Assembly: GCA_951394045.1 (NCBI GenBank)
Contig: OX595993.1
Coordinates: 1,550,001 to 1,614,000, forward strand
Origin: Nitzschia sp. DOCU1
Lineage: Eukaryota; Bacillariophyta; Bacillariophyceae; Bacillariales; Bacillariaceae
Length of the DNA stretch: 64,000 nucleotides
Direction: 5' to 3'
In this document: positions 51,303 through 62,128 of the stretch, in pieces
How the letters are laid out: every line of letters begins with the position of its first letter
Position numbering within the stretch: the first letter of the stretch is position 1
The notes under the pieces: generated by a model
What the model saw: only the letters and a program-made list of their open reading frames with translations
Told to the model about the DNA's origin: nothing
Database searches by the model: none
Translations under genes and position numbers: made by a program

Positions 51303-51858
51303 AGGTCTTCGTTGTTCGATTTCTCGTGCGTCTCCAGTATCGTGCTGTATGATACTCCCCATCCATCATGCGCGGCACGGGCAACGTTGAAGTAGCCTAC
51401 TGTCTGTACTGGTAGCATATGTGATGTGGGTCTCGAACCTACGGCCAGCACATAATAATTTCTGTCATTTAGCGCTTTGAAGTTATGCCCTCCTTGTCTT
51501 CATCTTGTGCATTAAATGAATGTGACTAGCTGGACGTTCTACTTTTGGCTAAAAGTGAGAGGCCATCTGCTAAACTTCGCAACAACCTTTGGTAGTGAAG
51601 TTCACCGCCGATCCATTGATTGAACCCTTGATTCGCAGTTGGAACAAAACAAGAGCCGAGCATCCGACAGAGTGAATGGCAAAGGCACAAAGCAAGTAAA
51701 GACGGTAGCCAACAACAAAGATCCGAATTACCAGGGCGTTCACAGAGACAGTCTTGAGTGACAAACCCCAGGCAGGTCTCAGGAGCATAAATGGTCGTCC
51801 GGCATATTTGGCCCATATCAATACCAGTCAGCAGCGTGCACTTTCAACATTGCGAAGA
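51303..51858. other. Right flank of the array
   Basis: Unique sequence with no supported gene. A GGTTCGAGACC box (minus strand, about 51430) resembles a tRNA B-box, but no cloverleaf forms around it. Confidence 0.5.
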
Positions 51859-52584
51859 ATGAACGTCACAAAAGTTAATTGTGAGGATCTGAGCTCGTCT
51901 ATCCAAACTTTGCCACAAAGCGAAAAAGTGGAAAGTATAAAGCTGTCAAGAACGAGCATCATGTTGTCAAGAATCACTGGCACGGAGGACAGTTCGACTA
52001 TGTTTCAACCAGTCGCCGCAGTAGGTCAACCATGCGAATTTTGGATCACGGATTTGAAATGCGATAGCCCAAAACAAGGACAACTGGATAACGACCACGT
52101 GGTTACACCAAGACGAAAGCGCTCGCCTGGATGCCGGGGTATGGCGGAATACATGAATGAGATGACGATCACAGACCTTCCTCGAAGGCTCCAAGGACGA
52201 TCATCACCGGCCAGGATGGGGTCGCGTTCCCTCGAACATTCCTGCCACAGCACTGGAACGATAAGAGAAAGAGGTGCACCAATGTTTCCTCAATCAACGA
52301 GCGTTTTGCGCGCATCGCTCTCCGCTGGAGCCAATGACTTGAAATCTTGGCCAAGAAATGATGCGGGGCGACGACGAAGGCGCAGAAGTAGCCTATTGAA
52401 GGCGGTTTCTTCTAGCCTAAGATCGTTACCACGGGAGTTGGAGATTGAGAATGATCAAGCGAAGGGAATGTCAAAAGAGTCAGAGACGACATTTCTCAGT
52501 AAACAGGAGATTGTCGACAGACGAATCGACTCTATCATTGGTGAATTCGCCGAAGGGTATCTCCCGATGACTCCGATGCTATAA
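51859..52584 (+). CDS. Hypothetical basic protein
   Basis: Open frame of 241 residues from the first in-frame ATG (51859, MNVTKVNCEDLSSSIQ); the frame continues upstream to about 51754 without an ATG. No family recognised. It is Ser/Arg-rich and mostly disordered in appearance, with a basic cluster GRRRRRRSSLLKAVSSSL (about residues 170-190) that could serve as a nuclear or membrane-binding signal. The C-terminus has SKQEIVDRRIDSIIGEFAEGYLPM, a plausible amphipathic helix. The length without stops and coherent composition favour a real gene, but no conserved domain supports it. Confidence 0.45.
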   Translation: MNVTKVNCEDLSSSIQTLPQSEKVESIKLSRTSIMLSRITGTEDSSTMFQPVAAVGQPCEFWITDLKCDSPKQGQLDNDHVVTPRRKRSPGCRGMAEYMNEMTITDLPRRLQGRSSPARMGSRSLEHSCHSTGTIRERGAPMFPQSTSVLRASLSAGANDLKSWPRNDAGRRRRRRSSLLKAVSSSLRSLPRELEIENDQAKGMSKESETTFLSKQEIVDRRIDSIIGEFAEGYLPMTPML

Positions 52585-52863
52585 ATGAGACACGCGATTG
52601 TTGGCATAGCAGTATTTCGCTGTCATTCGCGCTGTATTGCTAAAAGTTTTACTTTTACTTTACAAAGTTAACTAGCTGCGATAGCTCCGACATGAAGGCA
52701 ACTTGTTATCTCAGTTAGAGATTTGCCATCGATAGATACGTTAATGATCAAACCGAGAAGCTCTACGTCGACGCCAAGAATAGAGCGGTCTTCCATCAGG
52801 ATAACGAGCTACATTTGAAGCAGGTAGCTTAAAGTACGCTCAATTTTTCTTTCGACGCGTCAA

Positions 52864-54234
52864 CTATTCCTCGTCGTCGCCCTCGTCGTCGTCGTCGTCT
52901 TCAATATCAGACACACCCAAGTCCTCGTTGGAGAGATCATCGTCATCATCGCTCTCTTCACCGTGATTCTCAGCCTCCTTGTGTCGCAGTTCCTCCAGCT
53001 CAGACTTTTCGCGTTCTTCCTTCCGTTGTCGTTTGGCCTGACGCTTTTCTTCCTTGGCCTTTTGCTTTCGCTCAACGTTGCGTTCCTGATCTTCTCTTCG
53101 TTGTTTCTTCAACAATACTTTTTGTTCCACCTTCTGCTGAATCTCCTTGGCCTCATCTGGTGACTTGTGAATGTGTGCGTGATACATGACGTTTCCATCT
53201 CCGAGGCCCTGTTCCACCTTGATGAGCTGCAAGGAGAGTCGGGGTCCCAACTCTACCAATTTTAGTGCGGACTTTGATTGCTGCTTGTTTCCACGTCCTG
53301 CATAATTTTGTGCCAACTCTACTACTGCTGAGCTCCCTTCCTCCGGTTCCGAGTCACTAGCAATGTCGACATTGGTAGATGCATTCGCAGTTCCTGTAAT
53401 ATAGTCGGCAATGTCTTGTACCTTGTTCAAATTTGGAATCTTCGTTTGTATTAGACGCCGAACCTTTTTGTTCACTCCCACTGGTGTCGCTTTGATAGCA
53501 TAATGTCGAACTTCAATGCGTTGTCGCTTGTCGCTTTCTGGATCCTCGTTTTCATCTTCAATTAAATGGAACAAGACAACCCGTCGACAGTCCTTCAGTC
53601 GGACGGTAGCCACATTTGTCGCCGGGAACATGTTCTGAAACGTGATGCGCATCAGCTTGACCTGGGGAGGAGCAGAAGCATCACCAAAGTTATTCGTGAC
53701 AACTATCGGAGGATTATTTGTCAGTGAATTCGCATTGACCGGCCGTCGCTGCAGCTTTTGAATGTGCTTGGCCAAGGAAAATCGATGGACGCGAAACGTC
53801 AGAGTGGGCCCCTGCGGCGTCTTTGCGATTCGTAGCGACAAACGTTCCTCGTTTTGGGAGAAAACCATCATATGAGATACCCCGAGTGGCAAACATGCAT
53901 GTTGACAATATTTCTGTAGCGTCAATTTGCGATAGTTGGCGTCTTCCTTAAAGTTGGCAGCAGTGTACGGCATCATCACTTTTCGCAAATCATGTACCAA
54001 GTCGGCAACGACCGTCTCGCATTTTCCGCGACGAATCTACGTGTGGGAGATAGGTACAAGGAAAGAAGTATCAGCAACAAAGGACAAGGAAAAAATCAAT
54101 CGCCGCTGCCTGCAACGTACCACCAAAGATTTTGGAATTTTGGTTTCTTCGGACGTTTTCAAAGAACTCGCCACCGTTTCTGACTCGGTGGCATGGGTCC
54201 GAGTCTTTTTTCTCTTACGTCCCTGGCGAGGCAT
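52864..54234 (-). CDS. Peter Pan / SSF1 ribosome-biogenesis factor (Brix domain)
   Basis: Two exons: 54121-54234 (MPRQGRKRKKTRTHA) and 52864-54036, over an 84-bp phase-0 intron; 428 residues. Splicing restores PKSLVIRRGKCETVVADLVHDLRKVMMP, the start of a Brix domain in the SSF1/PPAN subfamily. Further marks are CLPLGVSHMMVFSQ, GPTLTFRVHRFSLAKHI, PPIVVTNNFG, FQNMFPATNV and RHYAIKATPVGVNK. The C-terminal 130 residues are a charged helix rich in KKQRREDQERN then DDD/EEE, as in yeast Ssf1. These proteins act in the nucleolus in 27S pre-rRNA maturation of the large ribosomal subunit. It is near the size of yeast Ssf1 (453). No unusual substitutions seen. Confidence 0.93.
54037..54120 (-). other. 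Intron in the Peter Pan/SSF1 gene
   Basis: 84 bp, GTACGT to ACGTAG, phase 0, between Val and Ile of SLV-IRRGK. Confidence 0.88.
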
Positions 54235-54721
54235 TTAGACAGATCACTTGGATGGACTGAAAGAGGATGTGGATAGAAGTAGCTTAGCACTGGATATGGA
54301 TGCTTCCAAGTCGAAATGTATTTGACCTGCTGATTTCTTTCCTTGAAATTTTTGGTTGGTGATGCAGGATCGATCTCGATGCGGATGCAGATCGCTTGTT
54401 GAACGACGGCCAGGCGAAGTAATCCACTCAAGAGAATATGAAATAGGGGATACCTATCACTATACCTACAATATCTGCACTATGCGTCGCATAGTATGCG
54501 CTGCCCTTACGATATGACGGACAGACGTCAAAGCGGGAAGATCTCCCAAGTTTATGTCATCACAAGATACCTCTGATACCTCCTTTGCAGCCACCAATGA
54601 AAGTTTGGTGACCATGGGGAAGCCATTGCGATGGGGCTGTATCAACCCTTCTGTTGCGCCCCCTCATGGCTCATGTTGAACGTCAACTACAACGTTGTTT
54701 TGATGGACGGATCTGATTGAT
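54235..54721. other. Divergent intergenic region
   Basis: Promoter space of the SSF1 gene and the methyltransferase. Nothing else recognised. Confidence 0.55.
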
Positions 54722-55560
54722 ATGTCAATCATGGTGGTGGCGACAAGTTTGGTGCCGGTGCTTGTTCTAGCACTCAGTCACAAGTTGCCAGTGCACCCAC
54801 GTAGCCAATACGACAAACGAAGCACTTTGAGCCGAGAGGAAGCACGACAAGTATACGACAAGTTTGCAGAAGAAGGGCACAAGCAGGGGGGAAAGGATGC
54901 GGATTCGGGTTACGGTAGTCCGGCGGTCACAGAGAAGTTGCTGACTTTGCGTCTGCGTCTTTGGTTCTAGAGTTTGGATGTGGCCAAGGAAAGCTGGCGG
55001 AATTGGTCCTTCAAACGCAAGAGTATGCACCGGGAAGCAACGAAACATGTTCAAAGTCTCTCTTTTGGAGCGCGATTGACCAGAGTCCCAAAATGGTCGA
55101 GCGATTTCGACATCGCTGCGTAGAAAGATTTGGAAAGGAACGATGCGCCGTGGAGCTCCTAGAAAGCGGGGACCCCTCTGATGTAACTTTGAACGAGCAA
55201 CACACCGTCGATCGTTTTGTATCGACGTATTGCTCGGATTTACTTTCGGAGGAAGACATTTATAAAGTCCTAGACTTGGCACAGGCCAGCTTGCACCCTG
55301 ATCGGGGCCTTGCCTTGCTGGCAGGAATTACATGGGGATACCGAGCGTCATTGAAAACTTTTGCCATGACACTAATATGGGAATTTCTTTACAGATTTGA
55401 TCGGAAACGTGTAGGTGGGTGCCGCCCGCAAGCATTGGTACCTTATCTGGAAGCTCGGGGGTGGAGAATTGAAACATGTCGGAGGACAATGCCGAACGGC
55501 TTTCCTTGGATGGTCTCCGAGGTGATAGCCGCGCGGCCGCCTGCAAGAGACAGTCAATGA
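54722..55560 (+). pseudogene. SAM-dependent methyltransferase with a frame break
   Basis: Two overlapping frames encode one methyltransferase. The first starts with an ATG (54722, MSIMVVATSLVPVLVLALSH, a membrane anchor or signal) and runs through SGYGSPAVTEKLL; it meets a stop at 54968-54970. The second frame continues the protein from about 54940 with ADFASASLVLEFGCGQGKLAEL, which holds SAM motif I (EFGCGQGK), then SAIDQSPKMVERF (the acidic motif II), STYCSDLLSEEDI and a helical C-terminus ending ETCRRTMPNGFPWMVSEVIA. The break lies at about 54935-54950. No GT-AG intron that keeps the conserved stretch repairs it. It may be a true pseudogene, an allele, a sequencing error or a frameshift site. 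Intact relatives are small-molecule methyltransferases of about 250-280 residues. Confidence 0.65.
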
Positions 55561-55750
55561 CAGTCGTAGCCATCTACTCCAGTGGCAAAGCGACAGCAAA
55601 CTATCCATAGATCCTCTACGTTGGCATTGTCTCAACATGGATATGGATAGACCCGCAAACAGATTACCGGTAAATAGGACGAGTAACTAGACCATATCAA
55701 AAATAACCACATTGTTATAAGAATCGAGCGTTCGGTTCTGTAGTATTAGC

Positions 55751-57928
55751 TTAAGCCGCAGCGGCACTTTCTGGGTGCAAGATGGCAAATCCGTACAAGT
55801 GAAAGCCGGTCAGACGAAGTTCTTCGTCGCTGCGGCCAGCACGGCTCATGATTCGAGCCGCCTCCGACATGCAATCGACAACTCCCTTGGTGTTTCCGAT
55901 TTGCAGGTGAACGTTGGCGATGCTATTGAGAGTGCGAGCCACCGAAGGGTCGTTTTCATCAAGGTTTGTTCGCTGAATGCGCAAGACTTCATTGTAGCAA
56001 TCCATCGCATCATCAAGCTCGCCGCGTTGTTGGTGCACCTGAGCGGTGTATTGCAAAGTTAGAATAACATCGCTGTGATCCGGTCCCAACGCCGCCCGCT
56101 CCACTCGTAGCGTCTCCTTATAGCACTTCATGGCCTCATCTTCATCGCCCCGTTCCAAGTGAATGGTGGCGATGTTGTAGAGGATGATAGCCACATCGCG
56201 GTGCGCGTCTCCAAGAAGTTCCCGGCGGATCTTCAAACTCTCCAAGAAACTATTCATGGCCATCTCATGCATGCCCAGCTTGAACAAGACCAGGCCGATC
56301 GAGTTCAATGAAGAGGCAACGTCCAAATGACACTCTCCAAATGCGTCTCTTCGGATGCGCAGTGCTTCCTGGTAGATATCCAAACTCTTAGAGTATGACT
56401 TATTTTGGTAGTGGATCAACCCCATGTTCGACAATGACACAGCAACACTTGCGTGGTTCGGACCCAGGGACTTGACTTGAATGTCAAGAGCTTCTTTGTA
56501 CCTGTTGATAAACGAGAAGAGGAAGCTGTCAGGGCACTGAATTGGTAGTTGCTTTGCCATATGTCGCCTGCGAGGAACTTACAATTTGAGAGCCGCGGTG
56601 TACTCGCCCCTTTGCTTATAGATCTGGCCAATGTTTGTGAGTGTGACAGTGATGTTGGGGTGTAGTCCATGCAGTACTGATCGTTCAACCTCTAGTCCTT
56701 GCTGGTACTTCTCCAAAGCGTTATCGAAGTCCCCTCGTTCGTAGTATAGGTTTCCCATCTTATTGAGGATGGAAGCAACTTCGGCGTGCATGCCCAAGGC
56801 CTCGCGGCCGACCTTCAAGGCTTCATCGTACAACGCAAGCGCCCGTTGGTAGTGTCGTTGCTCGTGGTAGATTTGAGCCATGCACTTGAGCATGATGGCC
56901 ACGTCGCGGTGGTTCTGACCGAGTTTGGGCACGGTAATTCTCATGAACTCCTGGTAATACTTCAGTGCCTTATCAAGTTCACCTTGTTGGTGAAAGGTCT
57001 GTCCCGCATTGTACACGGTTGCTGCCACATCCAAGTGATCCTTACCCAGAAGTCGTCGTCGGATTCGAAGCGCTTCAAGGTACTTGGCCAGCGCATGATC
57101 ATAGTCTCCCTTGATATAGTGGACACGGCCAACGTTGTTCAGGGTAGTTGCGACATCTCGGTGGCCATCACCAAAGACCTGTCTTCGGATTTCCAGTGCC
57201 TTTGTGTAATATTCCATTGCTCTGTCAGTGTCGGCTTTTGGTAGGTGAAAGCAGATGACACCCATGCAGTTCAGCGTCGCGGCAAGTTCAATCTTATTCT
57301 GGAAGTGTCGGGACACTTGCAGTGCGTCATTGAATGTTCGCAGAGATTTTTCTAGTTCACTGTTTCGGTACTGAATGTATCCAATATTGTGGAGGATAGC
57401 CACGGCACTGATTGGGGAAGAAGTCTCTGAACATCGGACGAGGTAAAGTGCTCGCATGAAGCAGTCAGCAGCCTCACTATCTTTGTGCTTTCGAATGAGG
57501 GTCTGCCCGATGTTGAAGAGCAAAACTGTTGCAGCTGCGTTGTGCGAGTCGATAAGATCCATGGTACGACCCTCCATTCGCACTGGCGTCGTGAAAAAGT
57601 GCATGCCCTCATCATATTCCCGCCGTTGGTAGAGATAACTGTCTTTTACGGGATCTGCGTTCACGGTTGGTAGATCCTTTTCAATCGACATTGATGAAAC
57701 ATCCATGCAGCTAAATTGTGTGTCGAGTCGCTGAATCGACGATTGGAAGCAGCTCAACGCTTCGTCGTATCTCGAGCATTCGACATGGTCCACCCCCAAG
57801 TTGTTCAGAGCAACAATGGATTCCGCTGGCTCATCGATGGGGCTGTGGCAAACTAGTCGCTCTGGGAAAGCCTGATGCTCTAAAGCAACATTTGAGATTG
57901 TCATGGGGATTGTTTGTTGGTGTTGCAT
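55751..57928 (-). CDS. Tetratricopeptide-repeat protein (kinesin-light-chain type repeats)
   Basis: Two exons (56583-57928 and 55751-56501) joined over an 81-bp phase-2 intron; 698 residues from MQHQQTIPMTISNV. Starting at about residue 38 I count about fourteen TPR units of roughly 42 residues with the pattern D-V-A-x-T-L-x-N-x-G-x-[VI]-x(8)-A-x(2)-Y-x-E-A-L-x-I-[RE]. Examples are ATTLNNVGRVHYIKGDYDHA and ASSLNSIGLVLFKLGMHEMA. The long spacing (RRxxxGxxHxDVA between units) is the kinesin-light-chain subtype. No kinesin heptads and no catalytic domain are present. The intron splits a repeat unit (KL-YKEAL). TPR superhelices are protein scaffolds; diatoms have many of these. The partner is unknown. 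Confidence 0.88.
56502..56582 (-). other. Intron in the TPR gene
   Basis: 81 bp, GTAAGT to CAACAG, phase 2; splicing restores an uninterrupted TPR unit. Confidence 0.88.
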
Positions 57929-58465
57929 GTTGTTGTTTGTCGTCGCGGTACTTTAGTTTTGCTTTGGTAGCAAGAAATGATGATGTGGATCGAGACGCCT
58001 CCTGAAATGGTCGTTCCCCCTGATCGTAGTTTCAAAACTTGATTGCAAAGAAGGGCTCGGCCTGGACACGTGGCTGGGTTCTGTGGGCATCATGCCGGGA
58101 GTGGCTGGCACGCGTGATGGCGGAACTGGTGGGCGTCGAGGATGGCTGGTGTGGCGCGCGTGTAAGTAACGTATATGCGGAACATACTTGCGTGCCTGGA
58201 TGAGGGTGAATGGTGGGGGAATCGCATTTATTGAGGCTGCGCAAGCGTCAGTTGGGAAGCGCTGACTTCAACAGCTCGCGTGTGGTATGCTATTGGCATG
58301 CTCGAAATATGTAGGCAGCCACCAGTTGCGTAGTGAAAACGGCCGGCGTGGAGTGGTGGAAAATTCTGACATCGATGGATCGGGTTTTTGTGCGAAAGGT
58401 CATAATTCGTTGAATTGCAAGCTGAAATCACAACGACGACAACAACAACAAGTTGCAGGACGACA
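57929..58465. other. Divergent intergenic region
   Basis: Promoter space of the TPR gene and the unknown gene at 58466. Nothing recognised. Confidence 0.55.
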
Positions 58466-61224
58466 ATGCCGAAACCGAAGAAAGCAACGGTATTTGATTT
58501 CGATAAAAAAGCGGATGCGGCGTCTGAATTTGATGATGCCAAGGACGTGGAGTTCAGTGCTGTATCCGTGGTGAGTTACGCAATCGAGAAGTTCGAGAAA
58601 GAGCACAGTCTTTTGTTCGGGGATCCGAGCGATGCGGAAAAAAAGGCAGTCGGGAACTACGAGGAGTTCTTCTTGGAACTTAAAAAAGTGAGGGCCAGCA
58701 AAAAAGGGGAGGACGAAAAGGACTTCCCCGGATGGTCCGGTGTGAATAGGCGCAAGTACTTAGGCGCGATTCAAATCGTAAATAAATTCATTTTGGAGAG
58801 TTTGGGGTCGAAGAAAGCGGACTTTTCAATTTTCAAGGTTCAAGGATTGGCCAAGTGGCTTTCTATATGGTCATGTAAGTGTTATATGCTGCGCAGTTTC
58901 GTTATGTGGCAAATACAATGCGCATTCTAATATTGTGTTAGTCTATATCTGGCGTGCGCGCATCCCATTTACGCAGGAGTTGGATGCAGATGACACGGAA
59001 GTTAACGATATGCATATTTTAGAGGACTTCTTGCTTCTTATTGTTTCAAATTGCAGGAAAGACACTTATTCAGTGGATGCACTCTTTGATGGAAGGAGCA
59101 TTAATGGGGGTCTTTTTCCAAATGGCTGGAGTCAATTTGGGACAGTGGATGGTTCTAAGGAGGAAACTGATTATCCGGACATGAGCGGATTGAGGTTGAT
59201 CTTGTTTACTATCTACCTGGCAAGCATGCCTTTGGACGAAGTTGGTGAAAGCAGGATGTAAGTGACATTGGTGCGCAGCCTAATTGACGACGCTTTTTTG
59301 TGTTTCTCACAGTGTATATCAGTCGTAAGGCATGTATCTATTATAATGGCCGAGGTTATAAGACGTTGATGCGACATTTTGGTTGTTTGTTGGTTGCGTG
59401 GGCTCCGGAGGAAATGAGCACTGTGGTTGAGCTTCAAAACATCAGCAACGTGCAACTTCCAGGAAAGCAAGACAGCACCTTGTACTTTTTGAATACTACC
59501 ATGCATTTTCAAAAGAACCACCACCGTCCTAACCCACCGAATGCAACTCGGCTTCCTGGTTTTCACAATCTTGCTGTCCTCGTGGTGCACCGCATGTTCG
59601 TGAATCAGATGAACTGCAAGTCACTGTCAGGTGTGGATAAGTCGGCCAAGGCGAAATTCTTACGTTATCGGCATAACGCTTTCTCTGAAGGCGACTCTGC
59701 AATGGAAAAGCAGCTTGGTTTTGATTATGCGCTGCGCAATTGGGTGAAGCTTTGTCGGGGCGAAGTCAAAACGGAGAGAGGACAACGTGGAAAGCCTTCT
59801 CACACGAAGGTGATCAAAGGTTTGGAGGAGAGGGTTACTAGCTTGCAGGAGAATGTCTCAAAGTTGGGGGAGAGTTTCTCAAGGATGGAGCAGATGATGA
59901 GGTCAATCATGCCCACGCATTATATTAGAGGTCAAAATGAGCAAGGAGAAGGTATGTACCTGGTAATGGTTTAAAAGTTTTATGATCGCAGGCAGTATGG
60001 CTTCAATCTCACAACAGCGCAGAATCTTGGCTCCCTTGGTCGAGGCGTCATTCCTTCAATCAACTGGGTTCAGCACAGGCATTGGTAGGTGCTGATAATC
60101 TCGCACATGATTTTGGTACACCGAAGGGAAGCATGAAGCAACCGCCAAATGCGAATATATCGCAGCGCAAGGCTCCGCCGTCGTTGAGCAATAAACAACC
60201 GCCATCGTCGACCAAAAAGGCCGTGCATCAAAAATTACCACCAGAAGAGTCGTCGATGGATGATGATGATGACGAACTGAAGACGAAATCGGCAAAGATG
60301 GTGTCGCAACGCAAAGTCGCAACTTCTTCCACCAAGAAAATAGATTCTTCGTCGACCAAGAAACGAAAACATTCGATGACCAAAAAGGCTGCGCATGGGG
60401 CTGCAGTTGCGAGGAAACATTCGAAGGAAAAAAGTTCCGAGTCGGAAGAAGACGACGATGATTCTCAACCGAGGACGAAGCGGCCCAAGACAACGACGAC
60501 GAGCCGATTTGTCAAAACCTCTTCCAAGAACGATGAGAGCGATGACGATGATTCGATGCAACAAAAGCCGCGCGCAAAACCTTCAAAGGAGGTTGTATCG
60601 CCTGGTCGCAAGAAGAAACAAATGGACAGCATTTCTGGTCCTTCGTCGACCCAGAAACACGCGCCCTCGTCGACCAAAAAGGCTGCGCCGGCAGCTGGAG
60701 GTGGAAGGAAACCGTTGAAAGAAAAAGATTCAGTGTCCAAAGATGACGACGATGATTCCCAACCGAGGAACCGGCCAAAGGCAACGAGGAAAAAGCGAGT
60801 TGTCAAATCTTTTAGCGAGAGCGACGACGATGCGATTCAACCAAAGTCGGCTGCAAAATCTTCGAAGAAGGTTGAACCGCCTGGTACCAGGAAGGGAACA
60901 TTCGAGAATATGTCTGTGCCAAGAAAAGCACCAAAGACTGCAGCAAAAACCGGTAAAGTGGTGCAGCCTACCGCTCGAAATCAAAAGGCAGCGCCAACTA
61001 ATGCGCAGCATAAAGGTGTGTTCTTTGGCGGTATTGAATTTGATATTCCTACCGTGGATGAGTTATTTACTGACAATTCCTCAGACGACGAAGCTAAAGC
61101 GGCGAAAGCAGATCCGAAGGGCAAAAAGATAGTGGAACAATTGAGGAGAGAAGCCGCCGCTAAGTATCCAAACAAACGCAAGGGATCGGGCAAGGTGATA
61201 TCTTCAAGCCCAATGCGCAGCTAA
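58466..61224 (+). CDS. Unknown multi-exon protein with charged repetitive C-terminus
   Basis: Model of four exons (58466-58874, 58942-59257, 59323-59951, 59996-61224), 860 residues. I do not recognise the N-terminal 450 residues. Marks are FPGWSGVNRRKYLGAI, WRARIPFTQELDAD, YNGRGYKTLMRHFGCLL and KAKFLRYRHNAFSEGD, then a coiled coil (LEERVTSLQENVSKLGESFS). The last exon is low-complexity, with two large diverged repeats of about 120 residues built from SSTKKA, KEK, DDDDSQPR and PRAKPSK-type segments. Three introns are 67, 65 and a very short 44 bp. The second intron uses TATCAG rather than the stronger upstream CACAG, which is out of frame. The final six codons lie in the start of the helicase-tail repeat. 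It could be part of a mobile element. Confidence 0.55.
58875..58941 (+). other. First intron of the unknown gene at 58466
   Basis: 67 bp, GTAAGT to GTTAG, phase 1. Confidence 0.7.
59258..59322 (+). other. Second intron of the unknown gene at 58466
   Basis: 65 bp, GTAAGT to TATCAG, phase 2. A stronger-looking acceptor 10 bp upstream (CTCACAG) would break the frame. Confidence 0.5.
59952..59995 (+). other. Third, very short intron of the unknown gene at 58466
   Basis: 44 bp, GTATGT to GGCAG, phase 1. A nearer CAG acceptor (4 bp upstream) leads to a stop; this one keeps frame into the charged exon. Confidence 0.5.
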
Positions 61225-61229
61225 AACCA

Positions 61230-61733
61230 ATGAAAATGCATGGGCGATGGGTCAATACGGTGGCTATTGATGATGTTGATCATATTGTTTTGCGCTTCGA
61301 CAAAATGCACTCCCCATCATTCGAAGGCATCTTCAAACTTTATCCGAGATCGAAAACGATGAAGGTCCAATATCCTTGCAGTACTGACCCAAGCAACAAG
61401 AAAAGAGAGAGCCTGGCAATCGATCTGGTTCACTTTCCAGCCGTGATAAATTACGCTACTACGGTCCACAAACTACAAGGCAAATCTGTCGACAATCTGG
61501 TCGTGGTTGATTGGTGTCGGATGCGAAACTGGGCCTATGTCGTCCTTTCCAGAGTTCGTACACTAAGTGGCATTTTCCTCTCCTCTGCCTTGCCCGACGA
61601 TATCTCTTTTCAGCCTGACGAAGAATATTTGAATATGATGACAAGACTACGACAGTCAATCTTGGCCGACGAAGATGACAACCAAGAAGACGACGATTCA
61701 GACGACGAAGATTTAGAAACGGTAGATGTATAG
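61230..61733 (+). CDS. PIF1/Helitron-type helicase C-terminal fragment, copy 1
   Basis: An open frame of 167 residues with the last motifs of a PIF1-like superfamily 1B helicase: INYATTVHKLQGKSVDNLVV (motif V region) and WAYVVLSRVRTLSGIFL (motif VI), preceded by HGRWVNTVAIDDVDHIVLRF, a strand-rich region usual before motif V. Walker A, Walker B and motif IV are absent, so it cannot hydrolyse ATP alone. The last 25 residues are acidic (EDDNQEDDDSDDED). The frame is open for several codons upstream of the ATG (FKPNAQLKPMK), as expected for a 5'-truncated copy. In diatoms such tails derive from Helitrons or the large PIF1 families. Whether it is expressed is unknown. Confidence 0.7.
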   Translation: MKMHGRWVNTVAIDDVDHIVLRFDKMHSPSFEGIFKLYPRSKTMKVQYPCSTDPSNKKRESLAIDLVHFPAVINYATTVHKLQGKSVDNLVVVDWCRMRNWAYVVLSRVRTLSGIFLSSALPDDISFQPDEEYLNMMTRLRQSILADEDDNQEDDDSDDEDLETVDV

Positions 61734-62128
61734 TAAATAGGAAGCGCACATACTGCGCAGCCAAAATGCGCCTCACTACTGCGCACTCTATTTTTGTACC
61801 ATCAAAATCACAAGCACCTTTTTGTTCTCTGCACAATCCTGTCCGAGCGACGTCTTTGACGCAGCTCACGACAACCAAAGTCATACTTTATTTAACCCAA
61901 AGTAGATTACGACAGCAAAAGTCATCCATTTCTGTAACTAATGCGAGGATGCCGGCGAGGATGCCTTGCCTCCAAAAAGTGAAATTCGATAAATGAAAAT
62001 CCACTGATATTTTTTCTTCTATAAGTGAGGGCTTAGTAAAAACGAAAACGCGACCTAAAAAATGGAAGGTTGAATCCCCCCCCCCCACACCAAAAGCGGT
62101 ATTCAAGCCCAATGCGCAGCTAAAACCA

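Noticed and set aside
51420..51445. tRNA-like B box (GGTTCGAGACC, minus strand)
   Set aside because: No matching T-stem, anticodon stem or A box is found at the proper distance, so I do not call a tRNA or SINE.
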